64,000 nt of DNA from RGIG8775 sp045660295 (GCA_045660295.1 JAZRDN010000043.1:62001-126000); one strand, 5' to 3'. Positions 7,638 to 16,861 are shown, counted from the stretch's first letter. Notes: generated by a model not told the origin, from the letters alone. Numbers and translations: made by a program.

Positions 7638-7693
7638 TGAAAATCTCCTTGAAATGTGCGTGATTAATTGGTTTTTTGAACCCAATTATATAC

Positions 7694-7722
7694 ATTATAT
7701 CATATTTTTGCTCAAAAATCAA
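7694..7722 (-). promoter_or_regulatory. SigA-type promoter for the E2-like gene
   Basis: On the minus strand, TTGATT (7717-7722), 17 bp, TATAAT (7694-7699), 57 bp upstream of the start at 7637. Two mismatches in the -35 box, none in the -10. Confidence 0.72.
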
Positions 7723-7817
7723 CAGCTTGTTATGAATTTATTAACATACACCTGTTGTCAAATTGTACAAACATTGATGTTACAGTTTATTTATTTGGAC
7801 GAAAATGTTAAAATGTA

Positions 7818-7846
7818 TTGACAAAAAGCCAAGGATGTGGTAAAAT
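7818..7846 (+). promoter_or_regulatory. SigA promoter for the exported CBM9/DOMON-like protein
   Basis: TTGACA (7818-7823), 17 bp, TAAAAT (7841-7846). It leaves a 5' untranslated region of about 100 nt that contains a small hairpin, GTCGG (7917-7921) with CCGAC (7928-7932), shortly before the ribosome site. Confidence 0.82.
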
Positions 7847-7956
7847 ACCGATGTGTATAAGTGGGCGTAATGTTGGGCGTTCTGTGCTTGGCGTTGTGTC
7901 TGCGAAAAACAATCTTGTCGGCGGTGACCGACGAAAACAGATAAGGAGAACATATT

Positions 7957-8832
7957 ATGAAAAGGTTTTTTAGCTTGGTTCTCGTTGTAATGATGCTTGC
8001 TGCTACATTTGCTCTTGCTACAAGCGCAATGGTTGGTGACGGATATCACAATTACGGCGAAATCGCAAACGTTGAGAGAAAGTCTATCAGACTTGACGCG
8101 AATAAGGAGACTGTATACGACGCGGCTACTCCCATTCCGATCAAGTACCAATCTATGGACTTTAATAAAGGCGAACCACGCAAATTTGGTCCCCGTGAAA
8201 ACGGCGATCCCGTTGCAGAGGGTGTTGCTTATGTTGTATACGATACAAAGTACATTTGGGTATACGTTGAGGTAACAGATTCCACACTTAACACAAAGGC
8301 TGAGAACCAGCTTCTCTCCAAATATTCTGAGGACAGTGTAGAGATCCTTGTTGACTGGACAAACGAAGGCCTTAACGTAGCCGACGAGACCCCCTATCAG
8401 TCCCGTGTTTCTCACGAGGGTTACATTTCCGCAAGACTTGGTCAGCAGGGTACAACAATGCAGGGTACTGCTGAGCAGGGTTCTGACAACCCCGTAAACT
8501 GGCTTCAGGGTACAGCAAAGCACACCGATAAGGGTTATGACTGTGAGTTCAGAATTGAGATTCCGGACGATAAGGAGATCGGTGAGTATATTTCCCTTGG
8601 TCTTATGATCAACGACTACGATTCCACCGGTGTATTGGATACTCGTATCATGGTTTCCGCTGACCCCGTTAACGGTTCTAACCAGTGGAGTGTTAACAAA
8701 ATCGGTTACATCAAGTTCAACTACGCTCCGGACACAGCGGACACAACTATCATCTACGTTGTAGTAGCTATGGTTGCTGCTCTCGCAGTTGGCGCAACAG
8801 CACTTGTTTCTCTCAGAAGAAGAGCTAAGTAA
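7957..8832 (+). CDS. Exported, membrane-anchored CBM9/DOMON-like protein
   Basis: The 291-residue product has a signal peptide (MKRFFSLVLVVMMLAATFAL, cleavage near residue 23). Its central beta-rich region resembles the CBM9/DOMON-like fold that binds sugars or heme, as in VAYVVYDTKYIWVYVEVTDS, followed by DSVEILVDW and EFRIEIPDD. It ends with a hydrophobic helix (about 263-285) and an RRRAK stop-transfer tail. The expected place is the outer face of the cytoplasmic membrane. No enzymatic domain is seen, so it is likely a ligand-binding surface protein; the ligand is not known. The coding sequence is rich in GTT, CTT and ACA codons compared with its neighbours, which fits high expression. It is monocistronic. 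Confidence 0.75.
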   Translation: MKRFFSLVLVVMMLAATFALATSAMVGDGYHNYGEIANVERKSIRLDANKETVYDAATPIPIKYQSMDFNKGEPRKFGPRENGDPVAEGVAYVVYDTKYIWVYVEVTDSTLNTKAENQLLSKYSEDSVEILVDWTNEGLNVADETPYQSRVSHEGYISARLGQQGTTMQGTAEQGSDNPVNWLQGTAKHTDKGYDCEFRIEIPDDKEIGEYISLGLMINDYDSTGVLDTRIMVSADPVNGSNQWSVNKIGYIKFNYAPDTADTTIIYVVVAMVAALAVGATALVSLRRRAK

Positions 8833-8853
8833 TTAGTTTTATAATATTCATAG

Positions 8854-8898
8854 CAAGGTTGCTTTCCGAAATTGGTCGGGAAGCAGCTTTGTTTTTTT
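8854..8898 (+). terminator. Intrinsic terminator after the CBM9/DOMON-like gene
   Basis: A stem of about 14-16 bp with three G-U pairs (8854-8869 with 8876-8891) is followed by seven T (8892-8898). Confidence 0.8.
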
Positions 8899-8979
8899 GC
8901 GCCTTTTCGGATAATTTTGCTTTTTGCGGATAAACTATTATCGATTGTTAAAGTTAAACTCAAAAATTTGGAGGAGCAG

Positions 8980-10407
8980 ATGAATAGATTATCCGCCGAT
9001 TACAGACAGAACGTGGAGACTCTGGACAGAATATTGCGTGTTGACGATAATTTCGATATAATAAAAAAGCCGCTTGACGTGGGGCAGGACGAGCTTACCT
9101 TTTATTATATTGACGGCTTTATTAAGGACGCTGTTATGAGTAAGCTGATGCTTAGCTTTGTTGCTCTTAAAGGACTCGGCGACAGATCGGCAACCGCGGC
9201 AAAGGATTTTATTGAGTCTTACGCCGCTTACGTAGAGACCGACCTTTGTGACTCGCTTGACACCATGGTGCAAATGGTGCTTTCGGGCACGGCACTTGTG
9301 ATAGGCAGCAGCTTTGAGGATAAGGCGATAATTATTGATGCCCGAACTTACCCCGTGCGTTCTATAGGCGAGCCGCAGAACGACAGAGTAATGCTTGGCT
9401 CGCGTGACGGATTTGTGGAGGGGCTGATATTCAATACCGCGCTTATAAGGCGAAGAATAAGAGATACCTCACTCACCATGAAGCATTTTACTGTTGGCGA
9501 AGTGTCGAAAACCGACGTGGTGCTGTGCTACATGGGCGATCGCGCCGATTCCGATTACGTTAAGGATATAAGCAAAAGACTATCCGAAATAAAAACCGAA
9601 GCGCTTTCCTTGGGGCATCAATCGCTTTCAGAATGCCTTATTCACACTCGCTGGTATAACCCTTTCCCGAAAATAAGAACTACCGAGCGCCCGGATGCCG
9701 CCGCGGCTCAGCTTCTTGAAGGAAGTCTTATGATACTGATAGACAATTCTCCCGAAGTCATGATCCTGCCTACTACTATATTTGAGTTCATGCAGGAGAC
9801 TAACGACTATTATTTTCCACCGCTTACAGGGTCTTTTCTGCGCCTTGTCAGACAGGTCATTATGTGGCTCACCATGTTTTTGACTCCTGTGTGGTATCTC
9901 ATGACAAAAAATCCCGAATCAGTGCCTGCGTGGCTTCAGTTTTCTCTGCCCGAGGAAACCGGAAAAATTCCTATTTTAGCCCAACTTTTGCTCGTGGAGT
10001 TTGTTATTGACGGTTTGAGAATGGCTTCAATGAACACCCCCGATATGCTTTCAAATTCGCTTTCCGTGGTGGGCGGACTAATTCTCGGAGATTTCGCTAT
10101 TGAGATAGGCTGGCTTATCCCCGAGGTGATTTTGTATATGGCGTTTGTGTCTATCGCCAATTTTTCGCAGAGAAATTATGAGCTTGGTTACGCTTTCAAG
10201 TTTATGAGAATAATTTTGCTTTTCCTTATAGCGCTGTTCGACCTTTACGGTCTGCTTTTCGGTATTGCGCTTATAGTTACGCTGATAGCCACCAATAAAA
10301 CCGTTAACGGAAAGAGAAGCTACCTTTATCCATTGATACCTTTTTCCGCCAAAGGCATGGCGGCGTTGCTTTTTAGGGTTAAAAAGAGCGACATCGGTAA
10401 TAGGTGA
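8980..10407 (+). CDS. spoVAF: Stage V sporulation protein AF (GerA-family membrane protein)
   Basis: SpoVAF belongs to the GerA-A germinant-receptor family and sits in the inner spore membrane, where it supports germination with the SpoVA dipicolinate channel. The 475-residue protein has the soluble N-terminal half typical of GerA/SpoVAF, including RSIGEPQNDRVMLGSRDGFV and RDTSLTMKHFTVGEVSKTDV. A C-terminal half with about five membrane helices follows. GGAGGAG before ATG 8980 sets the start; the frame continues upstream into the terminator region. No spoVA genes, GerB or GerC partners lie beside it, so it is an isolated copy. It is the clearest sporulation marker in this window. A generic GerA-A receptor subunit is the main alternative. 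Confidence 0.85.
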   Translation: MNRLSADYRQNVETLDRILRVDDNFDIIKKPLDVGQDELTFYYIDGFIKDAVMSKLMLSFVALKGLGDRSATAAKDFIESYAAYVETDLCDSLDTMVQMVLSGTALVIGSSFEDKAIIIDARTYPVRSIGEPQNDRVMLGSRDGFVEGLIFNTALIRRRIRDTSLTMKHFTVGEVSKTDVVLCYMGDRADSDYVKDISKRLSEIKTEALSLGHQSLSECLIHTRWYNPFPKIRTTERPDAAAAQLLEGSLMILIDNSPEVMILPTTIFEFMQETNDYYFPPLTGSFLRLVRQVIMWLTMFLTPVWYLMTKNPESVPAWLQFSLPEETGKIPILAQLLLVEFVIDGLRMASMNTPDMLSNSLSVVGGLILGDFAIEIGWLIPEVILYMAFVSIANFSQRNYELGYAFKFMRIILLFLIALFDLYGLLFGIALIVTLIATNKTVNGKRSYLYPLIPFSAKGMAALLFRVKKSDIGNR

Positions 10408-10426
10408 TTTGTCGATGTGAAAAAAG

Positions 10427-10457
10427 AAAGAGCTGATTGGTGAAAGTCAGCTCTTTT
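10427..10457. terminator. Bidirectional terminator between spoVAF and the AEC gene
   Basis: A perfect 10-bp stem (10427-10436 with 10447-10456) with a 10-nt loop. An A-run precedes it and a T-run follows, serving both convergent genes. Confidence 0.85.
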
Positions 10458-10463
10458 TTGTGA

Positions 10464-11411
10464 TTATATCAATTCGATTATTTTTGGCGCTATCAACATA
10501 ACGCAGGGCATGGTCGCCACCGACATAAGCGTGGTGAAACCAACGCTTTGCGATGCATAGGATGGCGATATCGAATAAAGCTCTCCAAACATTGTCGCGA
10601 CCGCCGCCGAGGGCATGGAAGCCGCTACCGTGCAGAATATTATAGTGTCGGCGTCAAAATTCAAAAGCGACATTACCACGCATACGAGTGTGGGGAGCAC
10701 GAGAAGCTTCATAAAGGAAAGATAATAAAGCCTCAAAGACGTGAAAAGCTGCGTTAGAGGCTTGGTGGCAATAAGCGCGCCCGTGATAAGTATCGAAATA
10801 GGCGTGCAGAGTGCCGCAATGTACTCGCATCCGTCACAGATAAACTCGGGAAGCGGATTTTTTAAAAGAAATAGCACTATTCCGATAGCACAGGGAACAG
10901 TTCCACGGTTTATGAACACTTTTTTCCACGTAATGTTGATGTCAGAACGCTTTCTCGCAAGTATCATCAAACCCCACGTCCATAATGTTAAGTGGAAGCT
11001 GATTATAAAAAACGCTCCGAGGAAAAGTCCTCTCTGCCCGAAAAGCGACTCGAAAATAGGAAATCCTATAAACCCGCAGTTGCCCAAAACCGTACAAAAT
11101 TCGGTTATTTTTCTCTGGTCGAAGTCTTTTATTTTTGAACAGGCGAAAAAGGCGAAAACCGCCATGAATACGTGCAAGCCCACGCCGACGATAAGTATTC
11201 TGAATCCCGCCTTGGCGTTTTCGACAGAATATTGCATGCTCGTCAGCGATGAGATTATCAGCATGGGCTGAGCAATTCCTACTATTAGCTGTGAGAGACG
11301 GTTTGATGCCATGTCATCGATAATGTGTGTTTTGCGAAGAATAAATCCTACTATAAGCAGGAAGAAAATGGTGGCGATGACAGTGAGAAATTCGTTGAAT
11401 GGTATGTTCAT
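10464..11411 (-). CDS. AEC-family (auxin efflux carrier-like) transporter
   Basis: This 315-residue integral membrane protein has about ten hydrophobic helices in two similar halves. It shows the AEC-family start (FLTVIATIFFLLIVGFILRK) and the internal LGNCGFIGFPI segment that marks the substrate crossover region. Bacterial members export or import organic acids such as malate or malonate; the substrate here is unknown. The gene lies 9 bp after the uracil-DNA glycosylase gene on the same strand, so it is probably the distal gene of a mecA-side transcript. That partner gives no clue to its substrate. Confidence 0.88.
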   Translation of the reverse strand: MNIPFNEFLTVIATIFFLLIVGFILRKTHIIDDMASNRLSQLIVGIAQPMLIISSLTSMQYSVENAKAGFRILIVGVGLHVFMAVFAFFACSKIKDFDQRKITEFCTVLGNCGFIGFPIFESLFGQRGLFLGAFFIISFHLTLWTWGLMILARKRSDINITWKKVFINRGTVPCAIGIVLFLLKNPLPEFICDGCEYIAALCTPISILITGALIATKPLTQLFTSLRLYYLSFMKLLVLPTLVCVVMSLLNFDADTIIFCTVAASMPSAAVATMFGELYSISPSYASQSVGFTTLMSVATMPCVMLIAPKIIELI

Positions 11412-11420
11412 TTGTGCCTC

Positions 11421-11975
11421 CTAAGCCAGCTCATCGAGCTTTGCTTTTATAGCCTTCATATCAACGAGCATATCCTCTTTTTTGCGAGGATCACGCAGAA
11501 GCAGAGCGGGGTGATATACCGCGCACATGAGGAACTGCCCCTTCCTAAACCACTGTCCGTGCTCCTTGGTTATCTTAAAGTCGGGCTTGATAAGGCGCAT
11601 CGCCGAAATTCTTCCGAGACAAACTATTATCTTGGGCTTGACGAGCTTTACCTGTTCGCGAAGGAAATCAATGCAAGCGTCCTCCTCCTCGGGGAGCGGG
11701 TCGCGATTTTTTGGCGGACGGCATTTGAGTATGTTGGCGATATAAACGTCCTCTCGTTTTATATCCACCGCGTAGAGGAATTTGTCAAGAAGCTGACCCG
11801 CGCGTCCAACGAAGGGTTTGCCCTGCAGATCCTCCTGTTCACCCGGAGCCTCTCCTACGAACATAAGCTCCGCATTAGGATTTCCGTATCCGAAAACGCA
11901 GTTCGTGCGTGTTTCGTGCAGCGCGCATCCTTGGCATTGCGCACATCTTTCATATAAAGATTCAAGTGTTTCCAT
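11421..11975 (-). CDS. Uracil-DNA glycosylase, family 4 (iron-sulfur type)
   Basis: The enzyme removes uracil from DNA at the start of base-excision repair. The 184-residue protein has all four cluster cysteines of family 4 (C14, C17, C85, C101). It also has the catalytic motif GEAPGEQED (41-49), the FVGRAGQLLD segment, and the HPA motif with H155. The start at 11975 is chosen because CGGAG lies just upstream; the frame extends 22 codons further without a ribosome site. The neighbours, an AEC transporter and mecA, are unrelated in function. Length and motifs are ordinary for the family. Confidence 0.92.
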   Translation of the reverse strand: METLESLYERCAQCQGCALHETRTNCVFGYGNPNAELMFVGEAPGEQEDLQGKPFVGRAGQLLDKFLYAVDIKREDVYIANILKCRPPKNRDPLPEEEDACIDFLREQVKLVKPKIIVCLGRISAMRLIKPDFKITKEHGQWFRKGQFLMCAVYHPALLLRDPRKKEDMLVDMKAIKAKLDELA

Positions 11976-12068
11976 AAGTTCTCCGATGTTAAATAGATTA
12001 CAGTTCAATATTATAACACACGGAGAAAAAAATTTCAACACCGTTTGCGAAAAAAGTCGAGTTTTTGG

Positions 12069-12716
12069 TCAAAGCACTCCCAGTTTTTCCACTGCTCCCG
12101 ATTTGCAGATGCAGCTTGCGTGCTCGCATAAAAATTTCATCAGCGTATCGTGGTTTTCGGACGCTCCGTATTCGCTTATGAAGGAAAGTCTGTCGAGAAA
12201 TATCAGCTCAGAAGAGCCTTTGTCCTTGAGAATAATATAGAATCTGCCTTCACCGCTGTACGCGCTGCTTTGTCCCTTCCAGCCTTGCGCCAACAGCCTC
12301 CTGCAAACCGCAACCATGTGCTCGGACGAGGAAAAGGAGTAAGCGCGCTTTCTTTCCTTTGGCGATTGCTTTTTGGTGGCGGGTATAATGCCGGTGCTTC
12401 GCTCATATCCTCGGCGAGTGTTTTTTTCTCCGCAGAGCTTTAGTGAAAGCTCCGAGCATTCAGGTTCGGAGTCCTCGCCTATTTTGGTTATGTAGACCTC
12501 ACAACCGCCCTTTTTCGAGGGGTAAAGCTGAATAAAAATTTTCTCGCTTTGTGCATCAAAGCCTGTTTTCTGTCTGGCTTCCTCAAGGATGCTTCTGAAA
12601 GCCTTTCTGGTTTTGGAGTCGGTGTAATCTATATCGGCGTCAAGTGAGTATTTATGCATGTCGTCTGCCGAAAGCATGATCTTCAGCTTGCTCGAGCTTA
12701 TCATTATCAGCTCCAT
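12069..12716 (-). CDS. mecA: Adaptor protein MecA
   Basis: MecA delivers substrates to the ClpC/ClpP protease; in Bacillus it targets the competence factor ComK. The 215-residue protein has the N-terminal substrate-recognition domain (MELIMISSSKLKIMLSADDM) and a C-terminal ClpC-binding domain (about residues 120-215). A low-complexity, charged linker joins them (KKQSPKERKRAYSFSSS). The start follows AAGGAGG with 7-nt spacing. Its own promoter faces that of the helicase gene. The protein is shorter in the linker than some homologues, but the two-domain order is clear. Confidence 0.85.
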   Translation of the reverse strand: MELIMISSSKLKIMLSADDMHKYSLDADIDYTDSKTRKAFRSILEEARQKTGFDAQSEKIFIQLYPSKKGGCEVYITKIGEDSEPECSELSLKLCGEKNTRRGYERSTGIIPATKKQSPKERKRAYSFSSSEHMVAVCRRLLAQGWKGQSSAYSGEGRFYIILKDKGSSELIFLDRLSFISEYGASENHDTLMKFLCEHASCICKSGAVEKLGVL

Positions 12717-12768
12717 ATTGTTACCTCCTTGTAAAATTTGTGTGTCTGATATATGCGTATCTGATATA

Positions 12769-12797
12769 ATTATAATCTATTTCACTCAAAAATGTAA
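12769..12797 (-). promoter_or_regulatory. SigA-type promoter for mecA
   Basis: On the minus strand, TTACAT (12792-12797), 17 bp, TATAAT (12769-12774), 53 bp before the mecA start. Confidence 0.65.
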
Positions 12798-12827
12798 CCC
12801 CTAAAATATTGGAAAATTCAATATCCG

Positions 12828-12856
12828 TTGACGAATTCGATATTCTGTGGTATACT
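12828..12856 (+). promoter_or_regulatory. SigA-type promoter for the helicase gene
   Basis: TTGACG (12828-12833), 17 bp, TATACT (12851-12856), 35 bp before the GTG start at 12891. It diverges from the mecA promoter. Confidence 0.75.
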
Positions 12857-12890
12857 TATATATATGTAGAACAAGAAAGGGGGCTTTGCC

Positions 12891-15284
12891 GTGAGATATA
12901 ATACCCAGACCCAAAGCGTTGAGCTGTCCGTGGCAGAGCTTTGCCTTTTGTCGTGCGGAGTCGGCGAATATACAAGCAGTGCCGCAGATAAAGACGCGGT
13001 TGCGGTAATGACCGAAAAATGCGACGGATATAACCCCTTGCTCTCGGTGGTCAAGACATTTTGCTTCTTGGCTAAGAGCATAAAGCTCTCGGGCGAGGTG
13101 GGCGGAATTTTTGAGGGGCGCGACGGCGTTCGTGTAGACGTTGTCAGAGCGGTCTCGCCGAAAGCCTTTGCTAAAAAGCCGAGTGACGAGTTGTGGGCGT
13201 ATATAAAATGCTGCGCGTGGCTGGTCTGCCTTCGTGACGGACTCGACGTGATCTATCCGAGAGTGGTGTTAAGGAATTCCGAAAACGGAGAATTCAAGGC
13301 GCACGAGCAAAAAATATATACCGCCGAGCTTGAACTGTTCGTAAAAGCATTGCTGACCAAGATTCAGCCGAGGATAAATCATGCGGTAAGGCACGAGACC
13401 TTCGTGCGCCCGTCGGCGGTCAATCTGCCTTTTCCGTACGGAGATATACGCGAGGGGCAGGATGAAATGATGCGCGGCGTGACCGCGGTCATACGTAAAA
13501 AACGCAGAATGTTCGCTCAGGCGCCTACGGGAATAGGAAAGACCATATCGGCGCTTTATCCTGCGGTGAGAGCCTTTGGAAAAGGGCAGTGCGATAAAAT
13601 TTTCTATTTTACCGCCAAGACCGATACCGCGCGAGAGGCATACGCGGCGGCGGGAAGGCTTTACGAGGCGGGCGCGAAGCTTAAGACCATAGTGCTTTCC
13701 TCAAAGGATAGCATGTGCTGTTCGGAAAAAGCCAAGGCGGGCGGATGCCGTGACTCAAGATACTGTAATGAGCGCGATTGTCCATATCTTAAGCTGTATA
13801 AGGATAAGGCAGATGCCGCCATAGAGGAGCTTGTGTCAAAGCAGAACGGATTTTATTCCTCAATAATTACCGAGGTGGCGCTCAAACACGAGATATGCCC
13901 TTATGAGCTTTCGCTTGACCTGTCGGAGCTTTGCGACTTGATAATTTGCGACTATAACTATCTCTTTGACCCCTTCGTCCACATTAAACGCTACTTTGAT
14001 AACAAGGGGGATTTCGGAGAATACGTGTTCCTTATCGACGAGGCGCATAACCTTGTGGACAGAGCCAGAACCATGTATTCGGTAACGCTTGTGCGTAGTG
14101 AGATAGAGAGCGCTCGCGCGCTTCTTCCAAGCTCTGCCAAGGCTCTGACCGAGGGGTTTGAGAAGATGATTTCTGCCCTTGAAATCGCTCGCGAGCTTTG
14201 CCGAGATAATATCCATACCGACGCCTTGGGGAACGAGGTGGGGTATTATATAAGCCGAAACAATCCCGAGTTTGTTGCCGAATCGGTCGGGGAGTTTGGC
14301 GAGAGCCTTGAAAAGTGGCTCAAACATAATAAGGATAGCGAGCTTTATGACGTGATAAACAACGTCTATTCAAGCGTACGTAAGTTTGTTGGCATACTGA
14401 ATTATTACGACGATAAGTTTATGACCTACGTTGAGCTTTTCGGCGGTGAGCTTACTCTTTCGCTTAACTGTATAGACCCGTCGGATATTCTTGACGGTAT
14501 TTTGTCGCTCGGACGAGCCAGCGTTATGTTTTCGGCTACTCTCGCGCCTCTTTCATACTTTTGTGATCTGCTGGGCGGCGGTAAGAAGTCGCTTTGCATC
14601 GAGCTTGCCTCTCCTTACGTGCAGGAAAATCTTTGCGTGGCTGCGGTCGATACCGTGAGCACACGCTTTGAGGACAGAGAAAAGAGCTATAAAAGAATAG
14701 CCACCTGCATTGCGGCGGCGGTCTCGCCAAAGGCAGGCAACTATATAGTATATTTTCCGTCCTACGGCTATCTTGAAAAGGTGAACGAGGCATTCGTGAA
14801 AAAATATCCAAAGGTCCGCACGATTGTTCAGCGAAAGGGAATGAGCCGCGCCCAACACGAGGAATTTATAATGTCATTTAAGGATGACGAGAATAAAATG
14901 AGAATAGGCTTTTGCGTTCTGGGCGGCAGCTTTTCCGAGGGCGTTGACCTTCCCGGCAACAGACTTATCGGCAGTATAATCGTTGGGGTGGGGCTTCCAG
15001 GCTTTTCCAGCGAACGTAATATTATGCGTGATTATTTTGAAAACCGATATGAAAACGGTTTTGAATACGCCTATACATACCCCGGCATGAATAACGTTCT
15101 TCAGGCGGCGGGAAGGGTTATTCGACGTGAGGAGGATAAGGGAATAGTTGTTCTTATAGACGACCGATACGGAGAACCGACCTATCAAAGGCTCTTTCCC
15201 AAGCATTGGAGTCACTTGAAATATGCGGGTGACGCTTCCTCGCTTGCCGAAATAATCAGACGCTTTTGGGAAAATATAGAGTGA
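12891..15284 (+). CDS. ATP-dependent DNA helicase, DinG/Rad3 (XPD-like) superfamily 2
   Basis: The 797-residue protein has the helicase Walker A motif APTGIGKT (211-218) and the DEAH box (383-386). Between them is a cysteine set (C276/C277, C286, C292, C297) that matches the iron-sulfur domain of XPD/Rad3 helicases. The C-terminal helicase half contains GSFSEGVDLPG and QAAGRVIRREED (motifs V-VI). The first 180 residues are an additional domain similar to the nuclease-fold leader in Clostridial relatives; I could not confirm catalytic residues there. A role in DNA repair or replication-fork processing is expected. The start is GTG, 7 nt after AAAGGGGG. The promoter is its own and no close partner gene follows. 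Confidence 0.88.
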   Translation: MRYNTQTQSVELSVAELCLLSCGVGEYTSSAADKDAVAVMTEKCDGYNPLLSVVKTFCFLAKSIKLSGEVGGIFEGRDGVRVDVVRAVSPKAFAKKPSDELWAYIKCCAWLVCLRDGLDVIYPRVVLRNSENGEFKAHEQKIYTAELELFVKALLTKIQPRINHAVRHETFVRPSAVNLPFPYGDIREGQDEMMRGVTAVIRKKRRMFAQAPTGIGKTISALYPAVRAFGKGQCDKIFYFTAKTDTAREAYAAAGRLYEAGAKLKTIVLSSKDSMCCSEKAKAGGCRDSRYCNERDCPYLKLYKDKADAAIEELVSKQNGFYSSIITEVALKHEICPYELSLDLSELCDLIICDYNYLFDPFVHIKRYFDNKGDFGEYVFLIDEAHNLVDRARTMYSVTLVRSEIESARALLPSSAKALTEGFEKMISALEIARELCRDNIHTDALGNEVGYYISRNNPEFVAESVGEFGESLEKWLKHNKDSELYDVINNVYSSVRKFVGILNYYDDKFMTYVELFGGELTLSLNCIDPSDILDGILSLGRASVMFSATLAPLSYFCDLLGGGKKSLCIELASPYVQENLCVAAVDTVSTRFEDREKSYKRIATCIAAAVSPKAGNYIVYFPSYGYLEKVNEAFVKKYPKVRTIVQRKGMSRAQHEEFIMSFKDDENKMRIGFCVLGGSFSEGVDLPGNRLIGSIIVGVGLPGFSSERNIMRDYFENRYENGFEYAYTYPGMNNVLQAAGRVIRREEDKGIVVLIDDRYGEPTYQRLFPKHWSHLKYAGDASSLAEIIRRFWENIE

Positions 15285-15390
15285 AATGCAGGATTTTTGC
15301 AAGAAAATAACAAAAACTTGCAAAACTACTTGCAAATGAAGCCTAAAATGTGACTTTTTAAATATTTTTTGCAAAAATTCAAAATACATC

Positions 15391-15419
15391 TTGCTTTTTT
15401 GGAAACGCTGTGCTATAAT
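15391..15419 (+). promoter_or_regulatory. SigA-type promoter for the aminotransferase gene
   Basis: TTGCTT (15391-15396), 17 bp, TATAAT (15414-15419), about 95 bp upstream of the start. The rest of the 15285-15514 gap is A/T-rich and holds several TTGCAAA-like words but no gene. Confidence 0.68.
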
Positions 15420-15514
15420 ATGTAGGTATAATGAAACGGAGCACCTTGAGACCTCTTTTGCCGATTTTTCGTGTAATTGGCTTTAAGGTGTGCCTAACCC
15501 TTAAGGAGATTTTG

Positions 15515-16804
15515 ATGCAGTACACAGAGTTGAACAGAGCTGAACTGTTCGAATTGAAGGAAAATTTGATAAGTGAATACAAGAAATATAAGGCGATGAA
15601 TCTTTCGCTGGATCTTTCGCGCGGAAAGCCCGGAAGTAAGCAGCTTGATATCATGTCGGATATGCTTCACTGCATTTCCAATGAGGATTGTTATTCGGAA
15701 AGCGGAGTTGACTACCGTAACTACGGTCTGCTTGACGGTATTCCCGAAGCGAAAAAGCTGTTTTCGGAGCTTTTGGAGATTCCCGAAAAAATGATTTTCG
15801 TGGGCGGTAACTCCTCCCTTAATCTTATGTACGACGCGGTTGCGCGCGCGCTTCTTTACGGCGTTTGCTCGGGTGAGCGCCCTTGGATAAAGGAACGCAA
15901 GATAAAGTTTCTTTGCCCCGCGCCCGGATATGACCGCCATTTTGCTATTTGCCAGTCACTGGGTATTGAGATGATAACCGTTGATATGACTCCCACCGGT
16001 CCCGATATGGATGCGGTAGAGGCGCTTTGCGCTAAGGATGCTGCCATAAAGGGTATCTGGTGCTGTCCCAAATATTCAAATCCCGACGGAATAACCTACT
16101 CGGATGCTACGGTAAAGCGCCTTGCTAAAATGAAGACCGCCGCAAAGGATTTCAGAATCTTTTGGGATAACGCTTACGTTATTCACGACCTTTATCCCGA
16201 CAAGAGCGATAAGCTCGCTGATATCTTTGCTCTTTGCGAGAAATACGGAACAGAGGATAGAGTTTATTATTTCTCGTCCACCTCTAAAATATCCTACCCC
16301 GGTGCGGGAGTAGCGATTTTCGCCGCTTCCGAGCGCAACATGAACTTCAATAAGAAGATCATGGGCGTGCAGACTATCGGCTACGATAAGATAAATCAGA
16401 TACGCCACGTAAAATATTTCGGAAACGCCGAAAACATCAAAAATCATATGATGAAGCTGGCGGAGCTTATCAGACCTAAGTTTGATATGGTTCTTGAGTT
16501 GCTTGAAAAAGAGCTTGGAGACACAGGCGCGGCGACCTGGACAAAGCCCCTTGGCGGATATTTCATTAGCCTTTACACCATGGACGGATGCGCTAAGCGC
16601 GCCTTCAGTCTTGCGAGCGAGGTGGGAATAACGCTTACTACCGCGGGCGCAACCTATCCCTACGGAAACGACCTTAGAGACAGAAATATCAGAATTGCCC
16701 CCACTTATCCCTCGGATGAGGATCTTATGGTGGCGATGAACGTGTTCACTCTTTGCGTTAAGCTTGCGGCGGTTGAAAAGCTGATAAGCGAAAAGAACGT
16801 ATAA
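15515..16804 (+). CDS. PLP-dependent aminotransferase, class I-like (putative aspartate aminotransferase)
   Basis: This fold-type I pyridoxal-phosphate enzyme most likely transfers the amino group of aspartate or another amino acid. In the 429-residue protein, the cofactor lysine is K258 in SSTSKISYPG. The PLP ring contacts are in WDNAY (217-221), preceded by PKYSNPDG (185-192). It belongs to the compact, internally distinct class-I branch common in Clostridia and Actinobacteria (Pfam Asp_aminotransf type), rather than classical AspC. ATG 15515 follows AAGGAG; an upstream in-frame ATG at 15431 has no ribosome site. A strong hairpin terminator follows. The amino-acid substrate is not settled by sequence. 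Confidence 0.86.
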   Translation: MQYTELNRAELFELKENLISEYKKYKAMNLSLDLSRGKPGSKQLDIMSDMLHCISNEDCYSESGVDYRNYGLLDGIPEAKKLFSELLEIPEKMIFVGGNSSLNLMYDAVARALLYGVCSGERPWIKERKIKFLCPAPGYDRHFAICQSLGIEMITVDMTPTGPDMDAVEALCAKDAAIKGIWCCPKYSNPDGITYSDATVKRLAKMKTAAKDFRIFWDNAYVIHDLYPDKSDKLADIFALCEKYGTEDRVYYFSSTSKISYPGAGVAIFAASERNMNFNKKIMGVQTIGYDKINQIRHVKYFGNAENIKNHMMKLAELIRPKFDMVLELLEKELGDTGAATWTKPLGGYFISLYTMDGCAKRAFSLASEVGITLTTAGATYPYGNDLRDRNIRIAPTYPSDEDLMVAMNVFTLCVKLAAVEKLISEKNV

Positions 16805-16821
16805 ATATACTATATATAGTA

Positions 16822-16852
16822 AAAAGTCCAAAGGTCGCCTTTGGACTTTTTT
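16822..16852 (+). terminator. Terminator or attenuator between the aminotransferase and yhcC-like genes
   Basis: A perfect 13-bp stem (16822-16834 with 16838-16850) has a 3-nt loop and a T-run to 16852. The ribosome site of the next gene (GGAG, 16853-16856) begins at once after the T-run. The downstream gene can therefore only be translated from a transcript that reads through the hairpin or begins inside it. Confidence 0.85.
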
Positions 16853-16861
16853 GGAGAAAAG

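Noticed and set aside
15431..15514. Alternative start of the aminotransferase at ATG 15431
   Set aside because: It has no ribosome site and would add 28 residues before the conserved start. ATG 15515 follows AAGGAG.
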